From: Spodoptera frugiperda
Lineage: Eukaryota; Arthropoda; Insecta; Lepidoptera; Noctuidae
Assembly (NCBI RefSeq): GCF_023101765.2
Contig: NC_064216.1
Span: 9,117,545-9,181,544 of the forward strand
Length of the DNA: 64,000 bases
Direction of reading: 5' to 3'
Each line of letters starts with the position of its first letter. The first letter of the stretch is position 1. Of this stretch, positions 31,451 through 42,455 are shown in pieces. The notes beneath the pieces were generated by a model, which made no database searches, was not told the DNA's origin, and worked only from the letters and a program-made list of their open reading frames with translations. The position numbers and the translations under genes are program-made.

Positions 31451-33175
31451 TTTTGTAATTTATAACTGAATAAATTGATTGCCGGTGATTGCGTCAGACA
31501 TCATATATACGAGTAAACAAAGACATATATGCTATAACATGACAAATAATTAAAAAATTAAGTATTCTTATTTGATTTTTAATATCAAATCAAATCACTT
31601 TAATGCATCCATAGTGTACAATTTGGTCTACAGTTTTACAATAATATGTTCCAACTATGGGCCTTATTGGGCACCGCAAAAGTACTTAATCTACTAACAT
31701 ATTAATTGGTAACAATGTAAATGTATTTATAAAGGCTATCTTTTACATCTTAGATGTTCTTTTCAAAATCAAACACGAGAAGTATCTGTTTTTTTTAAAC
31801 CCAACACTATTAAGTTCCATTGTTTTCTTAATCAAATTCTGCAATTGAATGCAACCACAGACTAAGCACAGCTTACTGAGTCTATAGTCTATCAGTATCC
31901 GTTAGCCATAATAGACTCATTCAAGTCCGCTCCCCGCTGGCTTTGTGGACAGACTCTAAATACAATCGGGGGCCAATGTCCACTGCAGCCATTGATTCGA
32001 CTTTCTTCAAGAAATCACGTCTTGCGCCGGAAGACGATTCGACGCGCAACACATAGAGCAGAACGATACCTTCAAAATGTACTGACCATTCTTTACACTC
32101 ACACATTATATAACTATCAAAAACCAACTCAAACTTTAACTACTTAAAGTTACAATTGCTTTGAGAAAAAATTCTTACATTATCATCTTGTTATAGGCAA
32201 AATTCAACTCTGTTATGTCGTGTTAAAGTGTGTATTCGGTTGTGTGGTTATGAAGTAGTGTTAAGCGTTTCCAATGTCGGTCGTTGCTTCACGCGCGGCT
32301 GCTGAGGGGTGGGCAGAAAGGCAGCGTCATCATACAGATGCGTTCCGCCCCGATAGGTGATCCGATATACAGGATTAGTTACGACATGACTAAGTTAGTA
32401 AGGAGATATGTGGCATTCTTAAAGTAATTGATTTTTAATAATTATTTTCTATAAAATCACGGCTAACACAAATTATACTCTTAGGTGTGTAATTTTCATT
32501 TGTAATAAAGAAAAAACAATTATTTTACACGCAAAAAATGACCTATATGACCAGGTGAAATGTGACCAGGGCCATGTGCAAAACAGGGCCTTGTGCTGGT
32601 ATTCTACTGGCCCCAAGTGACTCACACATTTCTGTGTGTGTGTTTATTCCAAGAAAGACGATTTCATCTTTGAATTGTATATTAGAAAGTATTTATTTAG
32701 AAGTGAATATGAAATAATAAATCGACGAGGTCAAATTCATTGTAGGAACAAAATCTATTCATGTCAGTCAAGACTTGTTTGTTTTATGGACTGAAGCTAC
32801 TGCTTACTTCTGTAACTCTTGGATACATCTTTAGCTTCCATTTGATAGAGTACTAAGGAGGCACTCCGAGATTGACCATTTGCCAAAATATCTCTAATAA
32901 ATTATAATATATGTGGAGGATGGCTATTGTTCCTGAGTGCAATAAACTGCCATCAATTGGATTGGCTGCAGTCGTAAGTAATGATGACAATGGCATAATA
33001 TTCTTGAGTCAATAGTTCGGTTAGGTCGCTGAAGCGGGCATAGTTGAGCACGTTGTGTTGACAACGTTACTTAGATGAGGTGTCATGGACATGGTGCGAC
33101 GGCCGACGGCACGAAACCGTGCATTGATTCTAATTCATAATCAAATCTTAATTCGTGAAGCGACATATTATATAA
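31451..33175. other. Unassigned DNA
   Basis: The only frame with a somewhat protein-like composition is at 31921-32127 (listed separately). LINE-tail-like scraps (GTGGAGGATGG, near 32912) are too weak to call. Confidence 0.35.
31921..32127 (-). CDS. Doubtful 68-codon open frame, unknown
   Basis: This frame is locally less AT-rich and its translation (for example RRDFLKKVESMAAVDIGPRL) is less biased than the other frames in the window. I do not recognise a domain, signal peptide or transposon motif. There is no obvious splice context or second copy. It may be a remnant of an unrecognised mobile-element protein, a stray exon, or chance. Confidence 0.12.
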   Translation of the reverse strand: MVFDSYIMCECKEWSVHFEGIVLLYVLRVESSSGARRDFLKKVESMAAVDIGPRLYLESVHKASGERT

Positions 33176-33363
33176 CTAGCTACTTCCGCGCGGTTTCACT
33201 CGCTCTGCTCAGTTCCTATTAAGCGTAGTGTGATGTTAGCTTATAACCTACCTCGATAAATGCGCTATCCAAAACAAAAAGAATTATTCAAATCGGACCA
33301 GTAGTTCCGGAGATTAGCGCATTCAAACAAACAGACTCTTCAGCTTTATAATATTAGTATAGA
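33176..33363 (-). mobile_element. Complete short Helitron-like element
   Basis: On the minus strand it starts TCTATACTAATATTATAAAG at 33363 and ends GTAGCTAG at 33176. The flanking plus-strand bases are A33175 and T33364, so it sits in an AT site without target duplication, as Helitrons do. CCGCGCGG just before the 3' end can form a short hairpin. It is 188 bp, non-coding, and related to 5454-5603. The ends look intact. Confidence 0.75.
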
Positions 33364-33959
33364 TATATTAATTAGTTTATTTGATCCGGCCAATCAGAGA
33401 GCCGAACGCGCTCTCGTTCTATTAATTTAAACGTAAAGCCAAGTCGTACTAAGGGTACTGTACATACCTCTATATATAGTTAACATATAATGAAAAATTA
33501 AGGCTCGGAACACGATCTGAAATTTAATTTTTACTTTGAAAGGCTTGAAGGCTTTCATTTTGGAGGCTCGAACTAACTTGAAACTAAATTATGCTTTCAT
33601 TATGAACTTTCTCGTAAGGAACAAAGTTCTATTTATTCATTATATATTTGTATATAGATATGTATATTGTATATATATAATAAATTATAATGACCAAAGA
33701 GGGTGTTAGTGTTGTATATTAATATTTGGTTAAAAGTATTTAGTAAATTAGGTGTAAGTAATTTGATATTTTTTTTGATCATGTCTTTCTGATATCAATA
33801 TTTTAATTATTTTAGTTTATTTCGTTATTTACATTGCACGTTACATGACATTGTTAGGTAACATTGCACGGTTTAATTTGCAATACACAAGGTAACGTGA
33901 TGTCAGATTTTTTAAATTCGGATATTCAAATTAACCGCTTTTCCCCAGTTATGTTTATA
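33364..33959. other. Unassigned AT-rich DNA
   Basis: Contains TATA-rich stretches at 33655-33690. No gene or repeat was recognised. Confidence 0.4.
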
Positions 33960-34105
33960 TGGGTACACCCACATAATAGAGGACAAACTTACATTGCTAT
34001 GTATTGTCCACAAATCAAGACTCGGTACTAACTAAACTTTTCGTAAAAACTGAAAATCCCTAATGGCACTTTCACCAACCCGGAAATCGAACCAGGCGAC
34101 TAATG
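33960..34105 (-). repeat. SINE-1, degenerate copy
   Basis: The plus strand reads ACTCGGTACTAACTAAACTT, TTCGTAAAAACTGAAAATCC, GCACTTTCACCAACCCGGAA and ATCGAACCAGGC, parallel to the reverse of SINE-1 (GACTCCGTGCTACTACCGAG ... CCCGGGAATCGAACCC). The tail half is not clear. Old copy. Confidence 0.5.
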
Positions 34106-34327
34106 TAATCTCAAATTAACTTTATGTGTGTTCAACGAACAGCAAAGAGCTGTTACATCTAAAACCATTGAAGACCAAATAATTTTTGTATAATAACAGT
34201 ACTAGGAAGTCCTTAATATAGAACAAATAAATTCGTGGAAATCACAGGGTGTAGGAAGATGTTTGTATATTTTCTTTCGTAAATAATTATTTTCTGACGT
34301 CATTGTAATGTTTGGTCACTTCACTCT

Positions 34328-34395
34328 TAGGTTGCTTTTTCCACCAGAGAGCTATGTTTTTTATATCGAAAGATGCGTGCTATGGATGGCTTCCC
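34328..34395. mobile_element. MITE fragment, TTGCTTTTTCCACCAG family
   Basis: TAGGTTGCTTTTTCCACCAG, AGAGCTATG, then AGATGCGTGCTATGGATGGC and TTCC match the left part of the family seen at 13505-13612 and 23082-23323. The right part is missing. Confidence 0.6.
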
Positions 34396-34429
34396 TAGTA
34401 TCAAGACATCGCATTTCCAATTAAATTTG

Positions 34430-34593
34430 ACAACTGGCTGCCGTATAACGTGTAACGGGTTCAAATCCCGCACGGAGCAACTCTTTGTGTGATCCACTGT
34501 GTGTGATGTGCGTGTGAAATTGTATGTTTATAAACACATCCACGGCACAGGAAAAAATGCTAGTGTGGGTCAACGTTTAAGAAAAAAAAAATT
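34430..34593 (+). repeat. SINE-3, nearly complete
   Basis: The head fragment CTGGCTGCCGTATAACGTGT, a GGGTTCAAATCCC B-box, GGAGCAACTCTTTGTGTGAT, then AAATTGTATGTTTATAAACA, CATCCACGGCACAGG, GCTAGTGTGGGTCAACG and an A-rich end. The box after CCAC (ACAAATTGTTGTTTCG) is deleted. The 68-codon frame is a repeat translation. Confidence 0.8.
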
Positions 34594-35079
34594 ACTATAC
34601 ATACAATTAACTGCAAAATCTACTACGTTTATTTTTCGTAGCACGAAACGTTACGTGTGCGTTGAATTCTTCTACACACATGTAGCCGCCTACGCACGCG
34701 TGTAGCTTGTAGCAATCACCTACGCGCTACGAAAGTGCTACGTAATTTTTTCGTAGTTGTATATTTTTTGTTTTATTATACAGTTTTGTTTTAAGTAATT
34801 TTGGTATATATTATAGTTATAATTATTAATTTGTTGCTTGTTTGTTGGTTACTACAAAGGATGTTTGTGTAAATGAAATGTTACGATTTTTACATCATTA
34901 TTGTGTTATAAGCTGGCATTCGTTTTGTATTTGAAATATGAAATATTTTCTCAAGTTACACAACAGTAAATAAAAACAACAATGTATTAAACGCCCGCCA
35001 TGCACGAAAGAACCTGAAACGTTTTTCACAATTAAGAGAATCATATACAAAAAAAAAGAAAGCTCGCCAACTACGCGTC
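34594..35079. other. Unassigned DNA
   Basis: 34650-34750 has repeated CTACGCACGCGTGTAG/TTCGTAG units forming a loose inverted structure. No gene was recognised. Confidence 0.35.
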
Positions 35080-35800
35080 AAAAACCTTTTACGCTTCCCC
35101 ATTCCCAACGGGTTCATTACACATCAACATCGCACACCAATCAAGCTTTCATTAGTCCGCAACGAAACAATCAATATTCATATCCCATGCGAAATCTTCA
35201 TAGCGCGCCGTGTGGAGGCAGAGAAAGAAATAAAAAGAGCCTGATGGATGATCCCGACTGCGCTCGCATTCGCAACGAAATTAAAAAGAACAAGCCATAT
35301 CACTTAGCGCACACAGAAGCACATTTTTTATTAAAAAATTCTACATATCTCGCGTCTTCACCGCTTTATCTTAACCCCCCGCCGCAAAAGAGACGGACAA
35401 CAAAAAAATTCAACGCAAGAAAGGGACATGAATACGAAAATTATAATTGCCAACTGTAAATTAACACCAATTCGGTTGTTGCCGTCCTTTTCCGTTTCGC
35501 CCGTTGGGGGTACGTGTGAGGGAGATGGGTTGTATTTGTGTGTGCGGATTGAATGATTTACATACGTGGTGAGCTCACAAACACAATAATGGACAGAGGC
35601 GCGGAAAATCGAAGGAAGCGATCGGTTTTCCGATTTGCTTTATGCGGTGAACTGCATCGGGAAAGCTTCTGCATAATGGGCAGGTTCGGAGCGAAAACAA
35701 TCCGCTCCACCAACGGGGATGGGAGTATGAATACATTATACGGACAGCCGAATGTACGGGCAGTCGGGCACACGTACCGTATTCCATTTTCTCCTTCTTA
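35080..35800. promoter_or_regulatory. Repeat-poor block of moderate GC
   Basis: About 700 bp without a recognised repeat and with less AT bias than the flanks. Open frames of 90, 84, 71 and 70 codons overlap on both strands (35187-35459, 35553-35807 and opposites), which is typical of base composition, not coding. None has a recognisable motif. It may be a conserved non-coding block. Confidence 0.25.
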
Positions 35801-37199
35801 CAATTGAAATTGCATTAAAACTTATGTCTGGAGATGTGAGTAATCTTGATACAATATTTATTTTGTTTTACACCTTAAGTGCGTCATTTAAAACTCATTA
35901 TGGTTTGTTAAAATATCAATTAAGACTACACATTTGATAAAGACCGGGTGACAATATTCTCCTGCATTTAACTGCGATCTTTAACCCACCTGCCAAGCGT
36001 GGGGATTATGGTAATCCCCTAATAGCATTATTAAAGGAGGCCAATAGTTCTGCAGTGAACTATCACCGTCTGTTATTGATACAGTTTTAAATTGTTTTTT
36101 TTTCGTTCAGAAACTTTAGACGTATTTCATAAAACACAGTTATTTGAAAAGTCTGCCAAAGTTGAAGAAATACATATTTTAGTTGGCAAATAAAAAAAAA
36201 AGAAATCTGTTATGTTTACCCCAGAATCTTGTAAACAACAACTATGTTTTTTATTAGTTCTTTTGAAGTAAACACATGAAATGAACGTCAATTCTTTTTT
36301 AAAGAAAAGTTCGTATTTTTGCAGTTAAAATTCACTACAACTTTATTATTTGTTGGTTACTACAAACATATTGAAATGGTAATTATTTATTTATTTGATA
36401 ACAAATGTATCTGCTAAATCTAAAACTATGATGATAGGTAGGTCGTAGTCTAATACTACACGCTATATAATTTTAACATAATCTATATATACAACGCTTA
36501 CGTATTTATAGAAAACGAGTAAAAATTGTACCACTAGTTAATAAATCTACTAACTCGTATGACAAAGAGATGAAGTGAGTTGAATGAGATAAGTAGTTGA
36601 GCTGATTATGAGATTAGCTGTGAGCAAAAAAATAGCTTGTTTTTGATATTAACTAATTAAGTAATGGCTTATCACGTAAAAACTACTACTGGTACTACTC
36701 ATGGTAAGTAATAGGTTAAGTTGCAGATATTTAAAACTTTATACAAGAGGTAATCATTTTTATACCACCATTTTAGGTAAATACTATTAATACGTCACAC
36801 TTTCCTGAAAATATCAAAAAGCTAAGCGTTGATTCGTTCGATTTGATTTTGGAACTTAAATCCAGGAAAATATAAAAACAAAATTATTGGTTCATTTATC
36901 ACACTCGAACTAGAACTAACCGATTTTACTACTAAACTCGATATATAAACTCAACTATTACAAACGAGATGATTTAATCAAACCTACCTGAATAAACAAA
37001 TAAAAAAAAAGCAAATTTCTATAACTCACGAATTAATCCAAGATTAATTCATACTTAATCATAACCACCCCTTAACTTCGACCACTGTTTTTCTTCCATT
37101 ACGAAATGCAATACAAAGTACTCGTACCTATATGTATGTATACAGAACTCTTTACCCCACTTTGTATTTAAGAAACTGGTGAAGAAATGTATAGATAGG
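35801..37199. other. Unassigned AT-rich DNA
   Basis: No gene, RNA gene or recognisable repeat is visible. Confidence 0.4.
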
Positions 37200-37345
37200 T
37201 TAGAAAGTACAGTCGCACGCACAAAACAATGGCTCGGCGACGGTTGACCTCGCGGCCGCGCCTCCCATGTCTTGCCACCCGCCGGTAGCGCCGCGTGCAA
37301 TTAATATGCCGAGGCGGCCGCGTCTACGGCGACTCGACACACTTG
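37200..37345. promoter_or_regulatory. Short GC islet
   Basis: Two GCGGCCGC octamers (near 37252 and 37314) and many CG dinucleotides occur inside AT-rich DNA. The overlapping 81-codon minus frames and the 62-codon plus frame lack motifs. Enhancer or promoter use is only a guess from composition. Confidence 0.3.
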
Positions 37346-37889
37346 ATACTTGAGCTTTTTCAACAGTTTTTTTCTTGGTTGAGTGTGTATTTCTATGTGT
37401 TGACTTTGTTGTGTAAAATATGGCATGGGCTCTGTAGGTATTCAAATAGTAGTGTTTGTCAAAGGATTTTATTATTACTTTAAAAATAATAACATATCTT
37501 GTTCTTAGAAAATAGTGTGAAATGTATTTTTTTTTTGTAAATACATCGATGATAATATTTTTCTTAAGTGTTGAGGTGTAAACATGATTTTACTATTGAC
37601 CATCTATAGTTTACTGATTTGCTTACTTAGCACATTAGCTAGATTTCTTATTTATTACTTTCGATTATTGAATATCACTAGAGCGTTCATAAGGACTTTC
37701 ATCGAGAAGTCATTCATTTGTAAACTGATATTACTATCCGTGAACAAGTTAGTTAATACAACTATGATTCTATAGTTAGTTATCCCAGTTGGATGTAAAA
37801 GAAAAGTTGTTCACAAAAATAAAATAATTAAAATATCTAATTACAAATATCAAACTATACCGGTTCACACATAACCCGTCCAAGTTTTC
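37346..37889. other. Unassigned AT-rich DNA
   Basis: The 63-codon frame at 37584-37775 is hydrophobic because of T-richness and is not called. No repeat was recognised. Confidence 0.4.
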
Positions 37890-38250
37890 TTTTGCGAAAG
37901 AAGAGAGAGAATTTTTGATCAATAATTGTCACTGGGCGGCCCCTTCTCCCTGGCGCGGGGGGAGGGGGTGAGGTGGGTATCCGCGGGTAGGGGGTAGTCG
38001 CGGGGAGGGGGTAATTACGAGTGCGTTTTGTTACCGAGATGATAGGCGCGAAAAATGGCTTGCGCGTGCTTTTACGTGTCTCCTCTAGTTTTGAATATTC
38101 AGAGTCGGCCTCTCGGCCTGATGAAATATTGAATAGACGGAGTAATTTATTCCCCGAGGAGAGTTTCCGAACGGTCCACGTTCCGTTCGGATATTGAAAT
38201 TAGGCGCTGCTTTGCTTAAGAAAAGCGTTTGTTTGACGGGCGTCCTATAA
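37890..38250. promoter_or_regulatory. GC-rich block with strong plus-strand G-quadruplex motif
   Basis: 37957-38011 has seven G-tracts of 3 to 6 bases with every spacer seven bases or shorter, far beyond the minimum for a G-quadruplex. It is followed by repeat-free, CG-containing sequence to about 38250, including GAGTCGGCCTCTCGGCCTGA. No coding frame was found. Promoter, enhancer or origin-related use is inferred. Confidence 0.45.
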
Positions 38251-41200
38251 CGGCCTTTATACGGCGAGATATTTTTCTTTGATTTTCATCTTCTTCTAAA
38301 TGACACGCGTCTCGCGTTTATTAAACTTTATTACAAAATTCAGGTAATAAAATGACAGTACGACAGACAATGAAAAGATATGAACAACCATTGACGAGGT
38401 TAAGATTGAGACAAGATTTTGTAAACGTAACTGTACGGTTGTTCGTTTGTTTTCACATAAAACGCCGCCACAGTTTACGAAACCGTAATTTAATCCGTTT
38501 TGCTTACAAAAACTGGATATTGAATTTCGCACTTCATTTCAATAAAACTCGAATTACTAAAATTGAATTCTTAACTCTTTTTCTTCACTATCTGCGAAAT
38601 GGTATTTACAACGCAGAGATGCTCTATTAAGTCTCTTCTTTATAATAATTCTTAGAAATGATTTATAATAATTTTCTAACGTCTTATCTGAACACCATGT
38701 GAGTAACAATAGATTTATTAGACTTTTTATACATATAAATGACACATAGGACAGTGTCATTCTTTAAGAGCATAGATTTGGAAAAGTAATACAGACCGAT
38801 GTAGAAATTACTCGCATATTGGAACTTGACCTTAGACCGCACATCAACCCGCCGACGTCACATCTGACCATATTGTCTTGCAAGACAATACTTTGTTCTA
38901 CCAGAAACGACTAATAAACGAAATATATTCGAGCCCGGGGCAGACGTCTGACTTGTTTTAAAGAAAACACCAAGCACAATTGCCCTCGACAATACAACAA
39001 ACGTCTTCAACAAAACATTTGTTTACTCCAAACAAATTGAAAAACGGTATTAATTAAGGAATCGTCGAACGTTAGATGGAAGAATGTATGAAGTACGTAC
39101 AAACAAGCTATTGCACTTAGTGAGCGAGCAAATATGCAAATTCATGCTTTAGATCGTGGCGAGTGTGCGTCGTATGCAGAGATTGGACAGGGGTGGCTGT
39201 GGAGTTGCTGGTTGCGTGTCATTGTTTTTTGGTAACGTCTTGATGTCTTTTGGTTACTTTGATATGTTTTATCTTTATCTTATTAATGTCTAATATTAAA
39301 TATAATTTCCACATTTGAAAAATATCTGTTAGTTCGCAATTATTATGAGTACTTTAGTTGTGCTATAATTTATGTTTTTTAAAATATATTATTTATAATA
39401 TTTAGAGCAGTTTTAAAGATTACCATAACATGATAGCAAAAAAGAATCAAGCTTTTCTATTTTTAGCAAAACTTTGAAGATATAACAACCGCAAGCGCAG
39501 GTGAGCATTGGTTTTACTATAAAATAAAATATATAAAGTAAGTTTATTTTGGATTAATAAATATAGGTAATATAGAAAATGAAAGAGCATCCCAGATTTA
39601 ATAATAATATAATTAGTATATTTTTTACCCCATTCATATACGAAATTCTCATAAATTTTTATATTTTAATTTTTTTTAAGCGTAAATAATTATGTTCTAC
39701 AACAATTCATGCAAGACAAGTTGTGCATTACCTCAAAAGTCTATTGAAGGAAGGAGTTTTACTCTATGAAACCCAAAAAAATATAACAAAGAACTTTTAT
39801 TTCCGTCTCCAAACGTTTCCCTATTCCTCAGGGACATCAGCCTAAGAAGAGAGGGTGGTTAATGAATAAAAAAATTCGCATTTTTTTTCTACAGCTCAGT
39901 GATTAGTTACCCTTATAATGAGTAGTGTTTGTGTGTGTGTGTGCATGTGTTAGGGGGTTACTTAAGTTTGTGACAAGTTGATAAGGGATGGAGATTAGGG
40001 TATTTTTTGGGTATTGATCGTGTTACTCTTGGAGAAATTTTATTAAGTTTTTTAATTAGATTTTGTTTTGTGATGTGATGTGATGTGTTTGTTTTTAACT
40101 CGACTGTACTCTGTGTGTGTAGTGGGTGTGTAGTATATATTTTATTTTGAAGTGTAGTGGACTACGTTATGGATGTGGATGATTAATTGAAAGCTAATTA
40201 TTAGAATTATGTTAGAAAGTTACTCGTAGAGCACAAAATAATACAGTAAGTTACACAGACAATGTAAACTTGAATAGGTACTTGTACTTATAAATATAAT
40301 ATGGCTGTTACAACGAACCGTACTGCAATACCAAATGCCAAGACTTATAAACGACAGGACAATATGTAATTAAAATACAAGATAAAAACCGACTTAAATT
40401 TCGAATAAGAATTTCCTCGTCTTATTTAAAACAGTCAACCGAATACTGAGCAAACTTGAGACTAAAGAAAAGAAAAAAAAATCTAATAATAAATAGAACA
40501 GTTTTCCTTCTTCGTATAAGTTACCACAAATGGCGTGTTAAGGTGAGCCCCGAACAGAATGAGCTAAGTATCACACACATATAACGCCCTGTATTGCCTT
40601 AAGAAATGGGGGACTTGCTTACTTTTTTCCACCCTATTCCTGTCACGCGTCCAACATAACTTGACATTTACGTTTACCCCTAAAACCTCTTTTGACATCT
40701 ATACAGTACGACCAAAAAGAGGTGGGGTAGGTCTTACATTAATTGTTACTTCAAGTAGGGATGTAAGAGTGACTCAAGTTAAATTAAGAATATGGAGTTT
40801 TTTTTTACTTTGTTTGTTGACGGAGACTTTTCTGACATTGTAGACTTTGTGCGCCCTCGAGATTTTTTCTTTTTTTTTTTAATTCTTGAGGCGTCCGCGT
40901 GTAGGTACCTTTATTACACCTCCGTATGTAGGCCCCTTTTCCGTATTAAGGGATTTTGGGAGGTTTATTTTTTGGATTAAGGACTCTTTGATGTAGGGCC
41001 TGGATGTATGTTTGTTTGTTTTGCTGAAGTATACTTGGGATCGCATTGTGTACTGAAATGTATGAAGTTAGTCTCTTTAAAGATTTAGCGACGATGTATG
41101 ATGTACTAATCTAATTACATTGACAGACTCAAATATGATTATGCAATAGTGTATGATTACAATATAACATACAGATGCAAAACAAAAATGCATTCAAACA

Positions 41201-41299
41201 AAGATTATGTTCCCTCCTATCCATTTTCTTAAGAAAAAATAAGCTAATTTCGATAACTAGTGCGTCAGTAGAAGAATAAACAATTGAAGTAGACACTAA
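38251..41299. other. Unassigned DNA
   Basis: No gene was recognised. The opposing frames at 38296-38532 (minus) and 38352-38630 (plus) have no motif. Simple repeats include a GT run near 39926-39944 and GTGAT units near 40073-40088. Confidence 0.35.
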
Positions 41300-41464
41300 G
41301 CGTCGGTTCATATCTGACGGAACATGCGTCGCGTATCATCGGTCGCGTAACGCCAGAACAGACAAATGTATAGAAAAACAATTGACCGTCAACACTCAAC
41401 CGATGATACGTCAGTACGACCGATGATACGCTCGACGTATTTTTCGTCAGATATGAACCGACCC
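41300..41464. mobile_element. Complete foldback MITE with TAA target duplication
   Basis: The left arm GCGTCGGTTCATATCTGACG ... CGTATCATCGGTCG and the right arm (reverse complement GGGTCGGTTCATATCTGACG ... CGTATCATCGGTCG) match over about 46 bp. TAA flanks both ends (41297-41299 and 41465-41467). A 3-bp TAA duplication with long inverted repeats suits PIF/Harbinger-type MITEs. It is 165 bp and non-coding; the 96-codon frame is a repeat translation. Confidence 0.85.
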
Positions 41465-42162
41465 TAAGCTGTATTAAAAATCTTAATAATCCAAAAACAA
41501 ATGCCAACATAAACATGTCATGCTCTCGTATAAAATCAGTTTTCGAATCGGCCATCTTTTTTTCCTAATTTCGTTTAATTTACGGAGGTAAGTCCCGATG
41601 CGTGGTCATTACCCGCTCTGATAGTCATTCCGTGAACTAACAGTGTTTAGTTTCCGAACGAATCTTGTGTCATTAACCCGGTTACGGATATCTATGAAAA
41701 CATAGATTGCTGACCATAGCAAAAAGCAGGCAATTAATTTAAAAAATATCAACCGCTTTTTTTCTTTACAATTGATTTTAGACTTTATTTTGATTTCTTT
41801 ATGACTGTTTTCAGATTGTAACGTGTTGACAGTTCAACCGTAAAGTTGGTATTAAGTGTTGAAAGTCTGTGACAACACACACAGCCTTAACTAGCATGTA
41901 ATGGAACGTTTATTTAAATAAAAGGTTGTATATAAAGGTTGAGTAACTTTAACTGTTCGTATTCTCTTTGTTAAGTGGTTAACTGTAAATCAGTGATCGT
42001 TTATAATTGAGTTTATCGAAACCATATTGCATTGAATTAATTTAATTTAGTGTAGTTTTCTTTCATAGCTTAGATGAAATCTTATTTATCCAGAATTGTA
42101 TTGCAAATTAGTAATCTTAATGAGCATAATCTAATATTGTACAGCAATTTTTGTGAGTAATT
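41465..42162. other. Unassigned AT-rich DNA
   Basis: No gene or clear repeat is visible. Confidence 0.4.
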
Positions 42163-42455
42163 ATCATCATCAACGGCTTATAAGTAGCTACTGCTAACCA
42201 AACGCCTCGTATGGGGTAGGTTTGAGCATTAATCGCCGTGCTTGCTCAATGCGCGTTGGCGATTTCAAACTTATAATAAGAAATTCTAAGCCCAGGTTTC
42301 CTCACGAAATTTTTCTTCGCCGTCTTTCAGTGATGTCTAAATATTCTAATAACGTAAATATGACTTGAAAATAGTCACATTGGTATTTTACCGTTGGTAG
42401 ATAAGTTTCGAACCTGCACTTTTATGCATAAGAAGCGGGCGTCAACATTAATCTG
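42163..42455 (-). repeat. SINE-4, full length with tRNA-like head
   Basis: On the minus strand it starts with GATTAATGTTGACGCCCGCT and a B-box GGTTCGAAACT, then the body (GTGAGGAAACCTGGGCTT-like, TTTGAAATCGCCAACGCGCA, AGCACGGCGATTAATGCTCA), and ends with GAT repeats (plus strand ATCATCATC, 42163). It supplies the head that is damaged in the copy at 21250-21535. Confidence 0.75.

Noticed and set aside
33960..34105. LTR retrotransposon remnant
   Set aside because: The similarity is to reversed SINE-1; no long terminal repeats, primer-binding site or polypurine tract were found.
35187..35807. Four overlapping frames of 70-90 codons as a possible gene pair
   Set aside because: They occur on both strands, with no motif, start context or splice signals that favour one over another.
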